Shown here: piece after piece, positions 57,902 through 64,000 of the stretch
Position numbering within the stretch: the stretch's first letter is position 1
Layout of the letters: each line of letters begins with the position of its first letter
From: Topomyia yanbarensis
Lineage: Eukaryota > Arthropoda > Insecta > Diptera > Culicidae
Assembly: GCF_030247195.1 (NCBI RefSeq)
Contig: NC_080671.1
Span: 63,385,089 to 63,449,088, forward strand
Reading direction: 5' to 3'
DNA length: 64,000 nucleotides
Notes under the pieces: generated by a model
Databases searched by the model: none
What the model was told of the DNA's origin: nothing
Seen by the model: the letters and a program-made list of their open reading frames with translations, nothing else
Made by a program: the position numbers and the translations under genes

Positions 57902-58979
57902 TATAATAGTATAATACTAGACATCACATTCAAGCGTACTAGGCAAAAAAATATTTCAATTTACTGAGAACGATATAACTGAGGCGACAGTTTTTTGCTT
58001 TCGCGTCATTTAGACGCATCATCATTTTCATTGGCACTTAATTTAACTTCCATGCGAGGAATTCGTTCCGTTCATGCGAGTTCGCAACACTGTTGCGACT
58101 AAAATGTTGCAACTGGTTGAATCTATTAGTCCAATAATTTCGATTTTATGTCTTCAGTATATAGCAGTCTCACGATCTGTTTTTTATTAGTTTTGGACTA
58201 AAATGAGAGATGATCAGAAATCACGGAGGAGGAAAAAAGAATCAGCTAATCTAAGAAGCCTCAAGAGCACCTCTTCTATCTTTTCTATGCATTCATAACG
58301 AGTGTTTTCGGAATTTCGCTCTGATTCTCTCAATTCGATTTGAATAAAATGGCATTTTCGAAAACACATTACGTCTTCGTTATCCGCACAATTTCAACGT
58401 TGATTGAAATTGTTTCCTAAATTTTGGTAAAACAAACCTGTAATCAAAAAGCATTACAGCTTTCTTCAAGAAGTCATGCATCTCTTCCAATCTTGATGAT
58501 GATTGTAAAAAAAACTTGAGCTAATTAAAAACAAACCAATTACTGAGCAGATTGTTTGCATTGACTTAGAAAGTGTAACTGTAAGCATCTTCGCATCACG
58601 AAAACTGCCGCTGGCAAAAAATTTTGCAAAAGATTGACAGAAATCGGATAAATTACAATAATTTAAAAACATAGAAATCTGAAGGAAAGTCTCTTCGGCA
58701 CAGGAGAAGCAAATGCGATGTGTTTTCTTTGATTTGTCGGAAGCAAGTGTGATGCCAAAAATTATTTAGCTCACCCATATTTATAGTTTCAAGTGATTCT
58801 AGTGGTGTCATCAATGTTACATAGTGCTTCGAAATTTCAAAATTAACTATTTCTGCGTATCGAAACTGACATTCAGATTCAACACCTCGGTCATTCATTA
58901 TCTTTCCAACTGACCGAAATTTCATGCAGAATCGAATGTTTGAGTGCAGAGGAAATATAAATTCCTTCACCAACCAAAG

Positions 58980-60245
58980 CATTCATTTCGTATTCGTTTC
59001 GACCTTTCATCTCAGTGAAGAAAAACAAGCCAGTCAAAACGTTGTACACTGCCACCGGAGGAATTCCTTATATTGATTCGATTGTTTCGGATATAGTGGA
59101 CGCGTAGCTCTTTCAATCAATGGGCACACTAATGAGGTAGAGTACAACGATAAATCTAACGCACTTGGCCGCGCTAGTAGACATTCGTGTCATTTCCACT
59201 GTATTCAAGATGGTCATACTGAAATGGTCGCGAATATCATGCAGTAAGATAGGTCGGTTATCAGCATGAAAACAACCCCATGACATGCCGTGGGAGTTGA
59301 AATCTTCTCGAATCAGTTGAGGTGCGATGTATATGGAAAGAATATCAATAAACCTTTCCTATGATTTGGATTTAACAAGCGACAACTTCAATTCCTGGTA
59401 CCGAGCAAAACCTAATCCGATTTGATCCCCAAAACGCTCCTTAATATTGTGTTTTGGCCATGGCGAGTAATGCTAAAATTGAGGAAGATCTATGTCGGAA
59501 GTAAACCAGGTTTTACACAATGCAAATGCATTGTGTAAAACCTAGAAAAATAATATAACGAAAATATAGAGACACTTGAATGTCCCATGTGGATTTTCCG
59601 AGACTTACTTACTTAACAGCACCCATCAAGGTACACTTTCAGGCCTCTACGATTAAATCTCTCGAAAGAAATGATTCTCCTCTTTCGAAAACTATTAGGC
59701 ACATTAGAAAATGTTTCCTCAGCGGGATTGTCAAAATCTCGCTCTTTAGCGAACAAGGAAGCGTATAATTTATATGCGGGATATGTCGAAAGTTCATTCG
59801 AAGTCTCTCCACAGACGAAAAAGTTTTCTTGATTCTCACCGCATTTTGCGCACCGCGCCTTATTTTGACATGGGCTTCATCGCTTGCAACGACGGCAGTT
59901 CATGCCCCTCGGTACAAAAATTGCGAACGAGCCCCGTTCAAAAGAACAAATTTTAGAAGAACAAATCCGGCGAAAGGATCGAAATGAGGCTGATGGAAAA
60001 TAAGTTTTCTCATACTCCTCGATTTTTGCTGAACACAATTGCTTGCATACCAGAATTTACATTGACTGAAGTACAGGGATCTGGAAAGAGCCACCCCCTA
60101 TTTCGCTATTAAGGCCCTTCTCGGAGACCACACCATCAATCTCTACTCCCCGGGTGGAAACGTAGACAAAATATTTTTTCGTACACGGTCGAGTGTTGTT
60201 TAGTTAGATCACGCGATATTTCGATGACGTTAAATGGTTTGTCTC
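58980..60245 (-). pseudogene. LINE remnant L2: ORF1 plus endonuclease fragment
   Basis: The sequence 60245-59560 matches the ORF1 part of L1 (same strand) over most of its length. Downstream on the minus strand, 59400-58980 encodes an endonuclease-like stretch with REDFNSHGMSWGCFHADNR and ILNTVEMTR, broken by stops. Here the D-F-N-S-H catalytic-loop residues survive. The segment corresponding to L1 6600-6655 lacks the hairpin, but a 17-bp perfect hairpin (59508-59543) sits between the ORF1 and EN parts. Confidence 0.6.
59508..59543. repeat. perfect 17-bp hairpin with 2-nt loop at a LINE ORF1/ORF2 junction
   Basis: 59508-59524 pairs exactly with 59527-59543. One arm (tgcattgtgtaaaacc) is also present once at about 6445 in L1; the inverted second arm is new here. 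Confidence 0.9.
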
Positions 60246-60849
60246 TGGTTCGGAAGTAGACCATCCTGGGGCCGGTTGCATTAGATATAATTTGCATCGA
60301 AAATGATACTTATTACGGACATTACACAGAACCTTATCAAAAGAACAAGGTCACGGTAGTCTTAGTACTTCAATATTACTTCAAATTTTTTGTAAACAAA
60401 CTTATTTTCCGATGCAGAATAAAATTTCACTTCATTTTTTGCGAAATATTGGTTGGTTTTAGCTGTTTTAGCACATGATATGAGCCATGTTTTCACTGCA
60501 AAATTTTAATTCTATGTTTCACCACACAAAGGGCGTCAACACTGTGTAACCAACGACTATGGGAGTCGATATTGTATTATGCAAGTATTAGGTTGGTTGA
60601 ATACTAACGAATCATATGGTAGGTTTTCGCTCGCAGTACGAGAGCAGAAAAACAGATACATTTACACTCCAGAGGGTTTGTTTTGAGTGCACCCATGTTC
60701 GAACAAATAAGTTCATAACACTTGCGTAAATGTTTGTACAAACATCCTCTAAACACAGACGCCACCATGCTCCCATATCTCAACTAGAGCTATAGTTGTG
60801 TCGGCCGTTTTGAAATCCCTGTGTAATCAGCTGTCAATTCTTTTTTTTT
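60246..60849. other. no gene supported
   Basis: Contains a 16-bp palindrome atgtttgtacaaacat near 60729; otherwise nothing recognisable between the LINE remnants. Confidence 0.4.
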
Positions 60850-61080
60850 CAGCTTAAATCGCCTTTCGATCCGGGACCCGGCGAATTTTACCTGGTGCTC
60901 TTGAAAAGACACATCGACGTTTTGGTGCCTCCACTTCTTCACGTCTTTCGAGCATCTCTTACCAATGGCATTTTACATCTTATTGGAAATCCATTTTCCA
61001 GTACATAAAAATGAAAATAAGCGAGATATCCATAGCATCGTTGAATTAGTCTGTTTCTGTCCACTGAACACAAAGGTCTG
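60850..61080 (+). pseudogene. LINE reverse transcriptase N-terminal fragment
   Basis: Encodes SPFDPGPGEF...LLKRHIDVLVPPLLHVFRASL and then NKRDIHS, corresponding to the early RT motifs (PGPDG...FNLSL...NKRD) of jockey-type LINEs. A homologous piece occurs at 61855-62100. Stops and lost bases make it non-coding. Confidence 0.6.
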
Positions 61081-61623
61081 TTTTCTGTTTCATACCAAAC
61101 CAGCGTTAAGTGAGCTATAAAAACAATTAATTTGATTTAATGTGCATAGTATGAACAAAAAAGAAAAATCATTACTCTTCATCTTACCGTGTTGATATAT
61201 TCCAGACTTGGAACATAAGTTTTCGAAGTTCCGAAAAGGATCGTTTAATAGATTAGAGCCATGTTTCACTAAAACGAAAAGATTATCAGTACGGAAATAA
61301 AGTTAGAAAAGGATACTGTGGCATTGAACATACAGTTCTCAACGAAAGTATCTTCGATTGCTGTGACCTAATTTAAATGATCAATCGTATTCATTCACAT
61401 GCTATAAACGAGCACCAGAATGAACAAGAGCTGATGGTAAAAGAAATACAAAATAAACCTTTTGATTCACTGATCAAAAATGTTTCTGGCAAACACTATA
61501 TCAATGTAGAAAACGACAAACGTGGTCGTCTTTTTGGGGTTCGATACCAAGTTCAACTCCATTAGATATTTCGTAGATAATACACCATTCGTTCGGTAGT
61601 AGAAGAGATTTCTAACGAAACAA

Positions 61624-62801
61624 GGTTTAGCTAGGGTGACCAGACGTCCTGGTTTCCCAGGACATGTCCTTGTTTTTAATAGATTGTCCTGGTGTCCTGG
61701 GACTTTGAAGGAAATGCTCGATTTGTCCTGGCTTTCTCTTCCAAAGAAAAATAATTCGTCGCTTGATCAATTCTAATCGCAACGTAAACAAATCGACGCA
61801 GTTCTGAACGTGAACCATACTTTGGGCATTATCGATGTTGATCAAACGATAAATAGCTCAACTTCTTCTTGGTTTAAATCGTCTTTCAATCCAGGGCCCG
61901 GTAGATTTTCTCAACAACTTTTAAAAAGTCACATCGATATTTGGGTGGCTCCGCTTATTCCCATCGTACTAGTATCTCTTCCTTATGGCATACTTTCATC
62001 TTTCAAGATGGATTGCTACAAATCCGCGAACATGTTTCGAGTTCATTAAAAAGGAATTAAGCGAGATGTCAATAACTATCGAATAACTTCATTTAGAGCT
62101 GTCTCGAAGTATTTCGAGCTGGACATTATGGAGCCTTATAAGGCTTACTGACTGCGATATTTTGGTGATGATCAACATTCAAATCTGAACGTTTGAGCGC
62201 AACTTACCTTCTACCTTACCAAACATCCTACAATATCGCATAGCATGACATTTTAATAAATCGAACCATGATATAGCTATCGGCAAAATGCAGATATTTT
62301 TAATCAATAATTATTTTTGTAGTTGCTTCACGAGAGGGATTTTCAGGTATTTACATTATCTTCAACGTCAACAAACACCTCATGGAAGGGAACTGATACT
62401 GTTGATGTTTCTGCTATACTTCAATGATGTACTTTTAGTGCTAAACACTTCACGACTGTCCTTCGCGGATGATCTCAAGATATTTCGTCTGATTTGCTCA
62501 ATTGAAGATTCCTCTAAAATCTGCATCCAGTTTTCATCGATTGATGCAGAAAGAACCGCATGTGTGTAAATCTAAAGTAGTGTTCGATGACCTCATTCTT
62601 ACGAAACAAAGACACTGTTGGTTTCAACTATCTGCAGAAATTGAACGGGAACTTTTTTTACTACCAAACATTTGGAAAAACTCTACCAGGTATGTTCGAG
62701 CAGGAAGTATCGTCAAATTTATTTTGCATCAACGAGAAGGCGGGTCTCATTACGATTGTCCTGGTTTTTTACTCGTCTGATATGGTCACCCTAGGTTTGG
62801 C
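61624..62801. mobile_element. hAT-like element with TAGGGTGACCA ends, filled with LINE RT sequence
   Basis: The ends TAGGGTGACCA (61632) and TGGTCACCCTA (62793) define 1162 bp. The flanks ggtttagc and ggtttggc form an 8-bp duplication with one mismatch. Between 61855 and 62690 the DNA is LINE RT remnant, leaving only about 200 bp of native sequence on the left and 100 bp on the right. Confidence 0.65.
61855..62690 (+). pseudogene. LINE reverse transcriptase remnant inside a hAT-like element
   Basis: Successive frames give SSFNPGPGRF...HIDIWVAPLIP (RT start), a degraded NNY.ITS...ELDIMEPY region, then LFLLYFNDVLLVLNTSRLSFADDLKIF near 62400-62490. The last contains the FADD form of the YxDD catalytic motif. 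A frameshifted thumb-side segment follows. Order and spacing fit a jockey-type RT with internal deletions. Confidence 0.7.
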
Positions 62802-63007
62802 TAACTTTCGAGTGACGGTCAGTACTTGCAAGCCTGCGCCATCTTGCAGGCAGTAAGTATAATACCTGCAACGCAAATATCGACATACTTTACGGCGTTC
62901 AAGAGGATGCTTTAGGTTGGTATTTCATAGAAAGCAACGATTTTCAATAGAGCTCAAAATTTTTGGACATTCTTGAAGGGCTGTACAAAAAAGTTACAAA
63001 TAAGGTA

Positions 63008-63431
63008 TTAGCAACCAGTCTTCCCAAATGAACATCGAACACCATGTTCGCTCTGGTTCTGTGCTCATCCTACACCATCATTTCGTGTGCAAACTCGAAC
63101 GTGCTAATGCGTACCAAAACACGTGCACATGTTCGTCTGCACAAACGAAACTTCATGTACGTACGTTGTGTTTGTACACACAGGTTCTTGATACTAGTTT
63201 TCTCTTTCTCTCATCAGCATTGACTCATTCTGTTTTGTGTGTGCCTTTCTTATGTACGCACACGGTGTACGTACACGGTGTTTAAACCTAAGTTTGCACA
63301 TCGTTCGCTTGGGTTCGGTGTTCGATGCGAACCTGTACACAAAGGCAAAGCATGTTTGAGGTTGAACGCGTGCACGAAATTTTGTACACGGGTGCAAACT
63401 TGTCGATGTTCATGGGAAGACTGTTAGCGAC
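63008..63431. mobile_element. short hAT-like MITE with CAGTCTTCCC ends
   Basis: The element 63016-63423 (408 bp) has inverted ends CAGTCTTCCC(A)ATGAACATCGA, and flanks ttagcaac / ttagcgac (8 bp, one mismatch, fitting nTnnnnAn). The interior is rich in GTACAC/GTGCAAAC-type words. No coding capacity. Confidence 0.68.
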
Positions 63432-63445
63432 TCATATTGCCCCTG

Positions 63446-63927
63446 ATTTGGAACTCAGTTTAAAGACACATTTTCAGCCAAATCTATATGAACTTGTACC
63501 CAAATTGTTTGTTAGAGTTTCAATTTTCAGTTTCTGGTTAATATTACCGTTTTCACCTGGTTGTCAGTGGGAATCGGAGCCGAATGGAGTCATGTTTGGC
63601 ATTCATAGATGTATGCAGAACCGTCATCATAAATCACAGGTTTATTGCCAGAATACTAATAATAAACACAAACAAAACAAAAATGAGAATGTATATATTA
63701 AATTTGTACATGAGACGATCGATCTTGGATGTCCCGCATAACGATTCCGATGCCAATATACCGCCGGAATCGGCCAAACATGACCCCATTCGGCACCGAT
63801 TCCCACTGACCAATAAGGTGAAAAAGGGTAATATTTACCAGAAACTGAAAATTCAACACTCCAACAAACAATTTAAGTACCAATTCATATAGATTTGGTT
63901 GAAAATGTGTCTTGAAACTGAGTTCGA
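63446..63927. repeat. foldback repeat with arms of about 160 bp
   Basis: 63446-63605 reappears inverted at about 63765-63927 (for example TGGGAATCGG.GCCGAATGG and CATGTTTGGC) around an AT-rich centre of about 160 bp. The short frames on both strands are mirror shadows of these arms. Confidence 0.75.
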
Positions 63928-64000
63928 AATCGGTGTCACTGTGACCCGCTAACACCTTGTTCGTTGCAAAAAGTTAACACCTAAAGAAGGTTAAGTATTC

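Noticed and set aside
63325..63955. Overlapping frames of 85-138 codons near the right edge
   Set aside because: Mirror-image translations of the two foldback arms; no protein family resemblance.
1..64000. CRISPR array, prokaryotic operon, riboswitch or rRNA
   Set aside because: No regularly spaced direct repeats with unique spacers, no operon-like gene packing and no rRNA-like sequence; the window is eukaryotic.
1..64000. Endogenous viral sequence
   Set aside because: All retro-type proteins recognised (ORF1, EN, RT with FADD, RNase H) fit non-LTR LINEs; no envelope, viral protease or RNA-virus polymerase/nucleoprotein signature was seen.

Overview
The window looks like a culicine mosquito nuclear genome, most likely an Aedes-type genome. 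It is AT-rich and saturated with decayed transposable elements. It carries tRNA-derived SINEs, a DD37E mariner, many hAT-like and TTAA-flanked non-autonomous elements, mosquito-style modular repeats, and one insect kekkon-family gene. These are lineage inferences from element types; no database search was possible.

Only one intact host gene is supported. It is a kekkon-type LRR-Ig transmembrane receptor on the minus strand (47567-49960, 797 codons, no intron in the CDS). It sits in a stretch of about 7.3 kb (roughly 46430-53767) with no recognisable transposon, which presumably holds its UTRs and promoter.

Left part (1-23100): an array of diverged repeat units (2100-3430); a large inverted-repeat element (3535-7745) with a Foldback-like element nested in its left arm and a LINE remnant as its core; a SINE (9841-9950); short GGGCCC palindromes; long hairpins near 13.7-14.8 kb; a hAT-like element with an exact 8-bp duplication (16136-17100); a LINE RNase H remnant; a CAGGCCC-ended element; and a modular repeat with TG microsatellites.

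Middle (23100-46430): two copies of what appears to be an ORF1-only ('half-LINE') retrotransposon. Both are on the minus strand, each is flanked by a perfect 14-bp target-site duplication, and neither has an ORF2. Copy B (23120-26045) was later split by a 1670-bp hAT-like element; copy A (42162-43428) is uninterrupted but frameshifted. Between them lie a modular foldback repeat (29124-30869) carrying seven CTCF-like GGTGGCGCT motifs, nested TTAA palindromes (31209-31823), a second SINE, a multi-domain LINE remnant (33490-35900), a second copy of the diverged repeat array (38400-40094) and a broken DD37E mariner (40174-41436).

Right part (53768-64000): TTAA palindromes, a second copy of the hAT-like family seen in copy B (54456-56345), further LINE remnants including two RT pieces, a hAT-like element filled with LINE RT sequence (61624-62801), a short hAT-like element (63008-63431) and a terminal foldback (63446-63927). 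Target-site duplications and nesting allow relative dating of several insertions. The remaining intervals are AT-rich DNA without supported genes.
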